The notes below the pieces were generated by a model. It made no database searches, was not told the origin of the DNA, and worked only from the letters and a program-made list of their open reading frames with translations. A stretch of 64,000 nucleotides of DNA from positions 9,067-73,066 of the forward strand of contig JAHDDO010000007.1 of assembly GCA_020629315.1 (NCBI GenBank), read 5' to 3'. Made by a program: the position numbers and the translations under genes. The stretch comes from Saprospiraceae bacterium. GTDB lineage: Bacteria; Bacteroidota; Bacteroidia; Chitinophagales; Saprospiraceae. Shown one piece after another: positions 48,452 to 57,800 of this stretch (positions within the stretch are counted from its first letter, which is position 1; each line of letters starts with the position of its first letter).

Positions 48452-49044
48452 TTTGATCTATATTTATCGTTTAGTCCAATGCCATCAATGATCAACGATT
48501 TTATTTTCTTCAATCTACTTTCCTTTGTGGCCGCTCTCTTTGCATTACGAATGTATTCTTTGAATTCATTTTGTTTGCTTACAGAAAAGTTATTATACTG
48601 CTGCGCTAGTTCTTTATCATTATTTAAAGCTACTTGCAAAAGTTCAGGCATTTCTACTGGTCCCTTTTTTTCCGGTTTTATTTCTAAACCATCATCACTA
48701 TTTCTCTTTGCCTCTTCTATATAAGCAACTATCATTTTTTCATTTATATCTTCCAAAGAAGTGAAGCGCCAATGACGTAGGCCAACTGTTTTACCTTCCT
48801 GCACATTAATAAGGACTTGCAAAGGATCTGAAAGAAATACACCTTGATGAAACCAAATAGTAATAAAATCCTTGAAAGCGCCAATGCTTAGTACATTTTT
48901 ACCATTCCACATATATATGGGTTGTAACCACTTTATCCCTTCTTCTAAATCACAAGAAATTGCCATTTCACGCAAAGCGAGTAAAATTTCCTTTCTTGGA
49001 TGATCTCCTTCAAAGTAATCATTAGCTGTTTTATACTTCTTCAT
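48448..49044 (-). CDS. YdeI/OmpD-associated (DUF1801-like) protein
   Basis: RKEILLALREMAISCDLEEGIKWLQPIYMWNGKNVLSIGAFKDFITIWFHQGVFL; ATGA overlap with downstream gene. Confidence 0.8.
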   Translation of the reverse strand: MKKYKTANDYFEGDHPRKEILLALREMAISCDLEEGIKWLQPIYMWNGKNVLSIGAFKDFITIWFHQGVFLSDPLQVLINVQEGKTVGLRHWRFTSLEDINEKMIVAYIEEAKRNSDDGLEIKPEKKGPVEMPELLQVALNNDKELAQQYNNFSVSKQNEFKEYIRNAKRAATKESRLKKIKSLIIDGIGLNDKYRSK

Positions 49045-49106
49045 TGATCTCAGAATATTTCTTCAAAATAAAGGGAAATAGTATTTTGACAAAATCTAAA
49101 ACTTAT

Positions 49107-49499
49107 ATGTTGAAACAAATCCCTGGATTATATATAGCCCATATTGATGAAGAAAAAGGAAGAGGTGTTTTTGCAGGTTTATCCATTTCCAAAGGAGATA
49201 TCATTGAAGCTTGTCCAGTTATTCATATTCCTAAAAAGGATCTACAAACGATTCATTCTACAGCCCTTCATGATTACTATTTTTTATGGGGAAAAGATCA
49301 AGATGAAGCTGTTATTGCTTTAGGTTATGGGAGTCTATATAATCACTCTTCAGATCCCAATGCTCAAATTATTTTAGATTACCTAGCCGACGAAATAATC
49401 ATAGAATGTGTTCGTAAAATTGATGCTGGAGAAGAAATTACCATTCAGTATAATGAAGGAGATATAAACGCAGATAGTTTATGGTTTGACCCTAAATGA
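49107..49499 (+). CDS. SET-domain protein (putative lysine methyltransferase)
   Basis: EKGRGVFAGLSISKGDIIEACPVI, YGSLYNHSSDPNAQI, DAGEEITIQYNE; start MLKQIPG preferred over track start 49044. Confidence 0.85.
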   Translation: MLKQIPGLYIAHIDEEKGRGVFAGLSISKGDIIEACPVIHIPKKDLQTIHSTALHDYYFLWGKDQDEAVIALGYGSLYNHSSDPNAQIILDYLADEIIIECVRKIDAGEEITIQYNEGDINADSLWFDPK

Positions 49500-49500
49500 T

Positions 49501-49532
49501 AAAAAGGCCTTCGCGTAAGCAAAGACCTTTTT
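49501..49532 (+). terminator. Intrinsic terminator after the SET-domain gene
   Basis: AAAAAGGCCTTCGCGTAAGCAAAGACCTTTTT. Confidence 0.75.
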
Positions 49533-49563
49533 AATTCAAATTCTCCATAATACACAATTTCTA

Positions 49564-49653
49564 CTAATCAGGTAGCATGCCTGCTTTATCAAGTGCAAAA
49601 GCAAGAACACCAGCTACTGCAAAAAAGGATAGGGCTAAAATTAAAACAGTCAT
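49564..49653 (-). CDS. Candidate 29-aa single-pass membrane microprotein
   Basis: ATG...TAG encodes MTVLILALSFFAVAGVLAFALDKAGMLPD; missing from the ORF track. Confidence 0.45.
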   Translation of the reverse strand: MTVLILALSFFAVAGVLAFALDKAGMLPD

Positions 49654-49771
49654 AACAGGAATTTTTTGGTTCCTTCCTAATTTAAATAGTTATTTGTTAA
49701 AATTCAAGTTTTAACAACATTTATTTGCATTTTCAGGGTTTTCCTGTAGGGGTATTCGGCTTTTTTGTTGT

Positions 49772-50812
49772 CTAACGAAATTTTCTTACGAATTCAGCTA
49801 CTTCTGTGCTGAAAGCTGTTTTTTCATTAATCATAGGGCTATGGCCAGAACCATTAAAAATGCGGAAGAATTTATCTTCGCTACTGGCTAATGTCACCAA
49901 TTCCTCAGCATAATGAACAGGCGTGACAAAATCGAATTTACCAACATAGACAGCTAAAGGTATTTCTATTGCTGAAAGTTGTGGACTAATGTCCATAGTA
50001 ATTAGCTCATCAAGCAAACCTTGATTAGCTGAAATAGTATTTACACTAGAAGCGAATATATCATAGTTAGAGAAAAGATTATAATCTAAAAAATCAATGG
50101 CATCAATACCTTCCAAGGTCAATGAATCCATGACTAAGGTTTCCAATTGATTGGCAATTCTATTAGCTTCAGCAACATCTTCTATCGTACCTTGATCCAG
50201 ACTTTGCAAACTAGCTATATGCTTTTCCCAATCTTCGACGTTTTTCCCTGCTGCTATTTGCGCGGAACCAATGCGATCAACCATTTCTCGAAGTACTGAA
50301 ATATATGTTGTGAAATCATGAATACCATCTACTACAATAGCGCCTTTTAAGTTTGAGGCGCGAGTGTTATCTACAATATAATTAGCCGTAAGAGCGCCGC
50401 CCCAGCTATGCCCCATCAAAAAGAAACCAACATCTTCTCCGTATTGTGAAGAAAGCAAGTTAATCAAATGATCTACATCTGACACATAATCTGAAATTTG
50501 CAAATCCGCAATGTCACAATTCCCTAAAGAAGATCCAGAACATCGTTGATCCCAATATACCATTGCGAACTCTTCCTCTAAGATTTCGAACAAAGCAAGC
50601 TCTTCATAGATTGAGGCATGACCACCAGGACCTCCATGAAGCATAATAATTAGTGTTTTGGATTGGGTATTACCTTTTACGACAACTGGCATAATCGCAT
50701 CATCTATCTCTACGTAAAAGCGATCTCTAACATCAACGCCAACACTAATTTTCTCCTGACAGGAAGAAAGAACCATTAGAAATAAAAACCCAAAAAAGAT
50801 CTTACTTTTCAT
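49772..50812 (-). CDS. Alpha/beta hydrolase lipoprotein (proline iminopeptidase-like)
   Basis: LMVLSSCQEK lipobox; LIIMLHGGPGGHASIYEEL; YWDQRCSGSS; FLMGHSWGGALTANYIV; start MKSKIFFG. Confidence 0.85.
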   Translation of the reverse strand: MKSKIFFGFLFLMVLSSCQEKISVGVDVRDRFYVEIDDAIMPVVVKGNTQSKTLIIMLHGGPGGHASIYEELALFEILEEEFAMVYWDQRCSGSSLGNCDIADLQISDYVSDVDHLINLLSSQYGEDVGFFLMGHSWGGALTANYIVDNTRASNLKGAIVVDGIHDFTTYISVLREMVDRIGSAQIAAGKNVEDWEKHIASLQSLDQGTIEDVAEANRIANQLETLVMDSLTLEGIDAIDFLDYNLFSNYDIFASSVNTISANQGLLDELITMDISPQLSAIEIPLAVYVGKFDFVTPVHYAEELVTLASSEDKFFRIFNGSGHSPMINEKTAFSTEVAEFVRKFR

Positions 50813-51395
50813 GCTTTGCAATTTTCTTATACGCACCAAAACCAATATAAACTGCCGGAAGTATCGCAGAGTTAAATGGGCCTCTTATACTTCCTCCCAT
50901 TTCAAAATAGTACCCTGTTTTCTTTTTACGAATCGTAGGATTGGTCCCTACGCCTACAGTAGCTGTTACGATAATATTATTTTGACCATTGATTTTCTTA
51001 GTTTCAAAACTACCGTCAGGTTGAAGCACATAGCTTACAGCATCTGTAAAGCTTCTGTGATAACCCATACCTGGACCAAAATAAAGTTGATAGCCTTTAG
51101 CATTTGTTATTCTAAAAATCCATTGTGGGATCAGAGCCAGACCAAGGTAATTTTCGGCATTATAATAAGCCATAAATTGGGTACGTATCGAATTTTCACT
51201 GATCTGCTTTAGCTGCTTATTTTTCTTTTTTCCTTGGTAAATCGTCTCCGTTTTCAAGGGAATTTCATAATACCCTTGAATACCTGGATTAATAGGGAAA
51301 GAACTAAAGTAACCGGCTCCCCATGAATGTTGGGCTTTACCTTGGACCGCACAAAAAACGGTGATAAAAATTATAAGTAAGCTATACCACTTCAT
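50802..51395 (-). CDS. Hypothetical exported protein, probably an outer-membrane barrel
   Basis: Signal peptide; GYYFEMGGSIRGPFNSAILPAVYIGFGAYK. Confidence 0.6.
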   Translation of the reverse strand: MKWYSLLIIFITVFCAVQGKAQHSWGAGYFSSFPINPGIQGYYEIPLKTETIYQGKKKNKQLKQISENSIRTQFMAYYNAENYLGLALIPQWIFRITNAKGYQLYFGPGMGYHRSFTDAVSYVLQPDGSFETKKINGQNNIIVTATVGVGTNPTIRKKKTGYYFEMGGSIRGPFNSAILPAVYIGFGAYKKIAKHEK

Positions 51396-51449
51396 ATGTT
51401 AATCAACTGATTTAAATAGAAGTTAGTATATAGTCGAGCTAACTTATAA

Positions 51450-53090
51450 TCAGTTTTGACCAAGAATAAATTTACCAGACATTATTTTACTAGCACTTCT
51501 AATTCTATACACAATAGGAATAGGCACTAATCCTACATGCCCATTGTTAAATTGGGCACTATGAGATCCAGAAACATGATACCCTTCCGCAGCAACACCC
51601 AACTTCTGCCCTGTCATTGTAAATATTTCAACAACTGTATTGGCGGGACGGTTTAAAGAAAAATCGATAATTATTCCCCCGTTTCCATCAGGCCGCGCTC
51701 TATGTGATATTTCTTGTTCAATCGGTAAATAGTCATTGTTCCCTGATGAAATACAATTTATTCCTAAGTCTAATCTTTCATAGGAATCACCTAATATAGA
51801 ATCCACCCCAATTGGATCCAAGCATAACCAATTTTCTAAGACGGTAGCATAGATCGATCTAAAATCAATGGAATGTTCCAAATTGCCATTAGTATCAAGG
51901 TTTTGTAAATCTGGTAAATCACCCACAAATCCATTTCCTTGTAATCCAGATCCAAAAAACATCATAGGAGCAGCTGTTCCATGATCTGTTCCCTGATTTC
52001 CATTTGCATTAACTCTTCTACCAAACTCCGAGACTGTCATGGTCAAAACATCTCCGTCTTTATTATCTTGTGAAAGATCATTGTAAAACGATGCTACTGA
52101 CTCAGATAGTGAGTTCAACAAATTAAGATGATAGGTTTTTTGATTTTCATGGGTATCAAATCCATTTAATGTCACCATGAACAATTTTGTTCCTAAACCA
52201 CCTCGTATAAGTCTAGCTATTATAGCAAGAGAATTTGCCAATTCGCCTCCTTGATATTGAACTAAGTTTTCTGCTTTTTCATAAGCTTCATTTATCAAAG
52301 GAGCATATTCATATGTAATGTTCAACACGTTTCTTATATACCCAATTTGTTCGCCATAATAGCAATCATCTGGCAGGTTCTCTGTGTCGTATATTATCCC
52401 ACTTTCAGCTATAGATTGTAAGGTGTTCAAACTATTGAAATTTACGGCAAGATCAAGTTGGTTTTGATTGAAATATGTTTTACTCGAGCCACTATTTATC
52501 TTAATTGCCGCCGGTATAGATGGTAAATTCTCCAAAAAATCAGGCGCTTTATCTAATATATATTTCCCTAACCAACCTGATTTATCAACTGAAGTATCAA
52601 AAGAAGGATTTGCTGTATCAAATATTTCTGATCCCTTAAAGTGAGAAAGATTATGATTTTCGTAGCCCACAGTGTGTGCTACTTTCATATGCCCGTTGTT
52701 CCAAAGATTAGCTAAAGCATTCATTTCATTTGGAAGAGCATTTGCATTATCAAGAGTAAAATAATTAGCTTCACTAATTGCTAAATTCCCTCTATTTGAA
52801 AGATATCTACTATAATCATGTAATGGAATTATGGTATTCAGTCCATCATTTCCTCCAGCCAATCGTATGATTACTAAAATACGGTCTTCAACACCGCCAT
52901 TTAAAACCAAAGGTAGACTAGCATTAGCTGCTAATGCCGTCAAATTAAGCCCACCAAAGGCCATTGTTGCTCCGCCTGTTACGCCTAAGGTTCTTAAGAA
53001 ACTTCTTCGAGTCCAACTTTCATGATCTTCAGAATGCTTATGGCCATCAGATAAAGCAATGCCTCTATTTTTATTGTCATGTGTACACAT
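51450..53090 (-). CDS. DUF1501 family protein with Tat-like signal and T9SS-like C-terminal domain
   Basis: WTRRSFLRTLGVTGGATMAFGG; VIIRLAGGNDGLNTIIPL; EFGRRVNANGNQGTDHGTAAPMMFFG; C-term FIMSGKFILGQN-like end (SKIMSGKFILGQN). Confidence 0.88.
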   Translation of the reverse strand: MCTHDNKNRGIALSDGHKHSEDHESWTRRSFLRTLGVTGGATMAFGGLNLTALAANASLPLVLNGGVEDRILVIIRLAGGNDGLNTIIPLHDYSRYLSNRGNLAISEANYFTLDNANALPNEMNALANLWNNGHMKVAHTVGYENHNLSHFKGSEIFDTANPSFDTSVDKSGWLGKYILDKAPDFLENLPSIPAAIKINSGSSKTYFNQNQLDLAVNFNSLNTLQSIAESGIIYDTENLPDDCYYGEQIGYIRNVLNITYEYAPLINEAYEKAENLVQYQGGELANSLAIIARLIRGGLGTKLFMVTLNGFDTHENQKTYHLNLLNSLSESVASFYNDLSQDNKDGDVLTMTVSEFGRRVNANGNQGTDHGTAAPMMFFGSGLQGNGFVGDLPDLQNLDTNGNLEHSIDFRSIYATVLENWLCLDPIGVDSILGDSYERLDLGINCISSGNNDYLPIEQEISHRARPDGNGGIIIDFSLNRPANTVVEIFTMTGQKLGVAAEGYHVSGSHSAQFNNGHVGLVPIPIVYRIRSASKIMSGKFILGQN

Positions 53091-53097
53091 AGTTTCT

Positions 53098-54579
53098 TTA
53101 TTTTAATTGAAATTCAGGAGATAATGAAAGATGAACCAAAAGATTAAAAATTTGTTGGGGAACAGTTTCATAATTAAGCGTCCAAGTTCCATTTAAATAG
53201 TATGAAGGATCAATAACATCTTCCATTCTAAAAACCTTCCTAGCTTCTTGGTATTCGTTTTCAAATTGAAATTTCTTTGGAAATAAAAATTCAATAACCT
53301 GATCAGTAATACTGTCTGGATCAGTTTCTTGTTCACCTACTACAGCAGTCAACCACGATCTTAAAAAACCTCCGTTCCCATCATTTAATGAGGCAACATA
53401 TAATAATACATTATCTGTATTGCCTGATCTAAAACTAAATGAGCCAGAATTAATCCACGATCGATTTCCTGGCCATCCAGCAACATTAACTGGACTGAAA
53501 ATCGCTTGACCATATTCACCACTTGCAACAGCTATACTATACAGAAGCTCATCTGTTTTAGTAAGTTCAAGCTCATTTAAAAACATAAGAAAATGCTCTA
53601 CATGACCTGGAATTATAGTACTGTAATTAGCTGGATGAAAAAAGTGTTGACTACAAAATAACGCTTTCATTATTGGAACAAGCTCCCAATTATTTTCTCG
53701 TAAAATCACAGCCAAGTCGGCAATGATTTGCTCGTCTTCTTTAGGGTTTACGAAATGACGGTACAGCTTTCCACAGATATGAGTTGATATCTCTTCGGCG
53801 CGCTCTTCGAATAAAATATCAATCACATCATTATACCCCCAATTACCTGTGCGCCCAAAAATAGTTTTTTGGCCTGGATCAAAAAGCGCAGCATTAAAAC
53901 TAAATGGTCCACCAAGATCATTATAGTCCGTCGTATTCCAACCTGTTATGGCTCGTGCAGTTTCAGTAATATCTTGCTGTGTATATCCATTATCTACACC
54001 TAAAGTGAAAAGTTCATAAAGCTCTCTTGCATAATTTTCATTGGGTTCAAAACGAGTATTAACATAACCATCTAAATAAATAAGCATGGCAGGCGTCAAT
54101 CCTATTTCCCTTACAAACTCTTTGAAATTTCCTAATGCGTGTTTTTGAAGCAGGAAGTGGTATTGGTACATCCAAGAAGAATAGCCATAAGTATTAATAT
54201 CCGTCACAAAGTGGTTGTGCCAAAAGAAGGACATTCTATCCCGTAAACCGTTATTCTTAATTGACCGCACCCATTCAACTGTCCAGTCAATGCGCTGTTG
54301 AACTATAGCTTCAACAAAAGCATCATTTCCAATAGGGTAATCACTTCGTTGCCAAAAAGCCCATTCAGGTTCTTGAGCAAACGGTAAATTTATAGCATTT
54401 TCTACCAAGGTATTTACTACCTCCACCGGATTTTGATTCAATAAAAAATCTATGGTGTTGACACTGGCACCCATCTGCATGCGTCGCATTAAATGAGTAG
54501 CTGATGATCGATTCCAAGGGATATCCGTTGTAGGTGTAAACGGCGAAAGTGTCCCAATGGCACAGTTTACAAATGGCAT
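53098..54579 (-). CDS. DUF1800 family protein
   Basis: TDIPWNRSSATHLMRRMQMGASV; MSFFWHNHFVTD; NENYARELYELFTLGVDNGYTQQDITETARAITGW. Confidence 0.88.
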   Translation of the reverse strand: MPFVNCAIGTLSPFTPTTDIPWNRSSATHLMRRMQMGASVNTIDFLLNQNPVEVVNTLVENAINLPFAQEPEWAFWQRSDYPIGNDAFVEAIVQQRIDWTVEWVRSIKNNGLRDRMSFFWHNHFVTDINTYGYSSWMYQYHFLLQKHALGNFKEFVREIGLTPAMLIYLDGYVNTRFEPNENYARELYELFTLGVDNGYTQQDITETARAITGWNTTDYNDLGGPFSFNAALFDPGQKTIFGRTGNWGYNDVIDILFEERAEEISTHICGKLYRHFVNPKEDEQIIADLAVILRENNWELVPIMKALFCSQHFFHPANYSTIIPGHVEHFLMFLNELELTKTDELLYSIAVASGEYGQAIFSPVNVAGWPGNRSWINSGSFSFRSGNTDNVLLYVASLNDGNGGFLRSWLTAVVGEQETDPDSITDQVIEFLFPKKFQFENEYQEARKVFRMEDVIDPSYYLNGTWTLNYETVPQQIFNLLVHLSLSPEFQLK

Positions 54580-54667
54580 TTAGATCTGTTTTATAAAGTG
54601 AATACACGATAAACCAAAAATACCCTAATGCATTTTTGACTATTCTTTAAGATAAGCGTTTAATCCC

Positions 54668-55834
54668 CTATTTATAAATTTCGGCTTTCAAGAATTCTGA
54701 AAAATTCTTTTCTACTGCCAAGGCGGCAGCATCTCCAGAAATATAGCTGCCTCCATCCGTAACAGGAGTCATAATTTTTCCCCCATTTACCTTTAGCTCA
54801 TAAGACCTCTCCAAACCTCGTAACAAAACAACAAAGCGCTCCGTTCCTTGCTTAAATCGAATCTCTGAATTACCCGCGCTTGGAAAGCCTTGCAGTTGCT
54901 GTAAGAATCTGCGGATCGCTCGCTCTTCTGTGATCTTTGTTCGCTTAGACAAACTTTCGTCTGTCATATCGTAATAGGCATGAATAATAATTTGCTTTAC
55001 ATCCATATTAAGATAGTCTAATAAGTCAGGTGTTTCTTGGTCTACAAAACGAATATCAGACATTCGCATCTCATGCAACCAAGTCCCCTTGTCTTTATCT
55101 TGTTTAGATGTAATCCGTTGTGGAAATAAAATCCCATTCTTTTCTATCAGGTCATTGAACAACACCATACCTTTTGCAAAACCCGCTTGCTCTCGAATCG
55201 TAAACTCTACTAACCTCACTTGTTTACTTTCAGGATGAATCCAAAGTAAATACTGATCAATGTCTTTTTGTGGAGCCACACTGTTCCAACTAGCCAAAAC
55301 TAGCTCATAATCTTCTCCTTCAAAGGGAGCAGTACCCGCATAGGTAACGGTATTTGCTTCTTGAATTTTAAAAGGAAATTCAATAAAATACTGATACGTC
55401 GGAATCCAAAACTTTGCCTTCTTTTGCTGCTTGGAAACAGACTCTCCAGACGCATTTATCACACTCGCTTTTCCATTCTCATATATCCAAGAAGCATATT
55501 TCTTTATTGGTTCTGCAAAGTCCATCTTCCCATCTGTATTCCTAGCATTGAAAGACAAGGTCATTTTTTGTGGATTGGAATTATATGGATTAACCATCTT
55601 CCCCATTAGGCCTTTAAACTCATCTTCAAAATCTAGTTCGTACCGATTTACATATTGCCACATGTGGAACCCATACGCATTCGCAACATCTGAAAGCAAC
55701 GCTCGGCCTTTACGTTCAAGAAAGATAGAATCATTAGATGGATCCTTTACAAAAGCAGGTCTAATGTCAGCCAGACAGCCGGAAACTAACAAGGAAGCAA
55801 TAAGAATGAGCGATAATAGGAATCCACTTTTCAT
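54668..55834 (-). CDS. Conserved hypothetical lipoprotein
   Basis: LLVSGCLADIRP lipobox; 388 aa; no clear catalytic motif. Confidence 0.6.
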   Translation of the reverse strand: MKSGFLLSLILIASLLVSGCLADIRPAFVKDPSNDSIFLERKGRALLSDVANAYGFHMWQYVNRYELDFEDEFKGLMGKMVNPYNSNPQKMTLSFNARNTDGKMDFAEPIKKYASWIYENGKASVINASGESVSKQQKKAKFWIPTYQYFIEFPFKIQEANTVTYAGTAPFEGEDYELVLASWNSVAPQKDIDQYLLWIHPESKQVRLVEFTIREQAGFAKGMVLFNDLIEKNGILFPQRITSKQDKDKGTWLHEMRMSDIRFVDQETPDLLDYLNMDVKQIIIHAYYDMTDESLSKRTKITEERAIRRFLQQLQGFPSAGNSEIRFKQGTERFVVLLRGLERSYELKVNGGKIMTPVTDGGSYISGDAAALAVEKNFSEFLKAEIYK

Positions 55835-55838
55835 AACA

Positions 55839-57350
55839 TTAATTTATAAGGACATCACCTGTCATTTCTTTAGGGATTTCCAATCCCATCAATGTAAGTA
55901 TAGTCGGCGCAACATCCGCTAATTTACCTGAGCTAATAGTATCAAATTTGTTGCCACCTTCAAGCAGAATAATTGGGACTAGATTTGTTGTATGCGCAGT
56001 ATGGACTGACCCGTCCGGATTTTTCATTATATCCGCATTACCATGGTCCGCTATAATTACTATTGAATATCCGTTTTCTAGCAGTTTTGTTGACAGTTGT
56101 TTTGCGCATGTATCTACACATTCTACTGCCTGTACCGCTGCCTCAAAACTTCCTGTATGACCCACCATATCCGCATTAGCATAGTTGACACAGACAAAGT
56201 TAGCTTGGCGTTTTTCTATTTCTTCGATGACTGATTGTGTGAGTTCATGAGCAGACATTTCTGGTTTTTGGTCATAGGTAGCTACCTTCGGCGAATTAAC
56301 CATAACTCGAACTTCACCTTCAAAAGGGGCTTCAATGCCACCTGAAAAGAAGAAGGTCACATGAGGGTATTTTTCGGTTTCTGCCGCTCTTAATTGAGAC
56401 ATACCTTTTTGCGCTAAATAGTCTCCTAGCGAATTTTGTATTGTCTCCTTTTCGAATAACACTGCTACATCTTTAAAATTCTCATCATAGCGAGTCATAC
56501 ACACAAAATGCAAGGGAAGGGGCTTCATATCATAGTCTGGAAATGACTCTTGCGTTAGGGCTTTGGTTATTTGACGTGGTCTATCGGTTCTAAAATTGAA
56601 AAAAAGAACTACGTCTCCGGGTTCTATTAATCCAGCTTTATCACAACAGATAGCAGGCATAAATTCATCTGTGATTTCCGTCTCATATTGCCTTTCCACC
56701 TCTTCCAGTATACTTTCTGTTTGTATTCCAATGCCCTTCGTTAGTAAATCATAAGAATCCTTGATCCGTTCCCATCTATTATCTCTATCCATTGCATAAT
56801 ATCGTCCAATGACCGTAGATAAACTGAAATCTGTATTCTCCGTCTCTAAAATTTCTTTAAGATATTTAGAGCCTCCATTAGGGTCCGTATCTCTTCCATC
56901 TAGAAAAGCATGCAAGTAAACATTTGAGACGTCCGCCTTATATAGAAGTTGCAATATTGATTGCGCATGCGATATATGGGAATGAACACCTCCATCACTC
57001 AATAAGCCCATAAGGTGAAATTTCACATGCTCGGTCTTAGCTTTAGTAATAGCCGCTTGAAATACCTCATTTTCAGCAAAAGCCCCATCTTTAAAACTGT
57101 TATTAATGCGAGCCAGTTCTTGAAAAACCACTCGTCCAGCACCGATATTGAGGTGTCCAACTTCCGAATTACCCATTTGACCGGCTGGTAAGCCTACTTC
57201 TTCACCAAAAGTAATGAGCTCAGCACTCGGGTTTTCTTTGCGAATTTGATCAATGAATGGGGTATTTGCCTTATCTATAGCACTTCTTTCAGCATCTTTT
57301 GCTATGCCCCAGCCATCGAGAATAATCAGGGCTGCTTTGGAATTCTCCAC
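55839..57350 (-). CDS. gpmI: 2,3-bisphosphoglycerate-independent phosphoglycerate mutase
   Basis: LIILDGWGIAKDAERSAIDKANTPFID; GQMGNSEVGHLNIGAGRVV; IIADHGNADIM; HTAHTTNLVPIIL. Confidence 0.97.
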   Translation of the reverse strand: MENSKAALIILDGWGIAKDAERSAIDKANTPFIDQIRKENPSAELITFGEEVGLPAGQMGNSEVGHLNIGAGRVVFQELARINNSFKDGAFAENEVFQAAITKAKTEHVKFHLMGLLSDGGVHSHISHAQSILQLLYKADVSNVYLHAFLDGRDTDPNGGSKYLKEILETENTDFSLSTVIGRYYAMDRDNRWERIKDSYDLLTKGIGIQTESILEEVERQYETEITDEFMPAICCDKAGLIEPGDVVLFFNFRTDRPRQITKALTQESFPDYDMKPLPLHFVCMTRYDENFKDVAVLFEKETIQNSLGDYLAQKGMSQLRAAETEKYPHVTFFFSGGIEAPFEGEVRVMVNSPKVATYDQKPEMSAHELTQSVIEEIEKRQANFVCVNYANADMVGHTGSFEAAVQAVECVDTCAKQLSTKLLENGYSIVIIADHGNADIMKNPDGSVHTAHTTNLVPIILLEGGNKFDTISSGKLADVAPTILTLMGLEIPKEMTGDVLIN

Positions 57351-57432
57351 GTAATGTTAATTTTTTTAATACTAATTATAAAACTATTTAGATATCCCCA
57401 GACGTTTTAGGAATAGTTTTAATTTCAAAACT

Positions 57433-57798
57433 ATGAAAAACACGATTTTGATATTGCTATTTTCCTTTATTTCCTTGAGTGCAAGCGCTCAAATCGAAAA
57501 AAGGATCATGAATGAGCTTCAATCTAATGAATATGCGGCTTTAACGGAGCAAATGGACAAGCGATTAGACCTTTGCATTCTAGAGGACCAAGAATTTATG
57601 CCAAAAGAAGAAGCGCTAAAACGGATAAAAGCATTTAATGCAGAAAATCCCATTTCTACATGGAAACTTATGCACGGTGGAAACTCTAAGGCTAATACAT
57701 CGAGATATTCAGTGATTGATGTCCAAACCGAAAAAACACCTTATAGATTAATGATCTACTATACTGATGGTATGATCACAGAAATTCGATTCGAATAA
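57433..57798 (+). CDS. Hypothetical exported protein
   Basis: 121 aa with signal peptide MKNTILILLFSFISLSASAQ. Confidence 0.6.
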   Translation: MKNTILILLFSFISLSASAQIEKRIMNELQSNEYAALTEQMDKRLDLCILEDQEFMPKEEALKRIKAFNAENPISTWKLMHGGNSKANTSRYSVIDVQTEKTPYRLMIYYTDGMITEIRFE

Positions 57799-57800
57799 GT

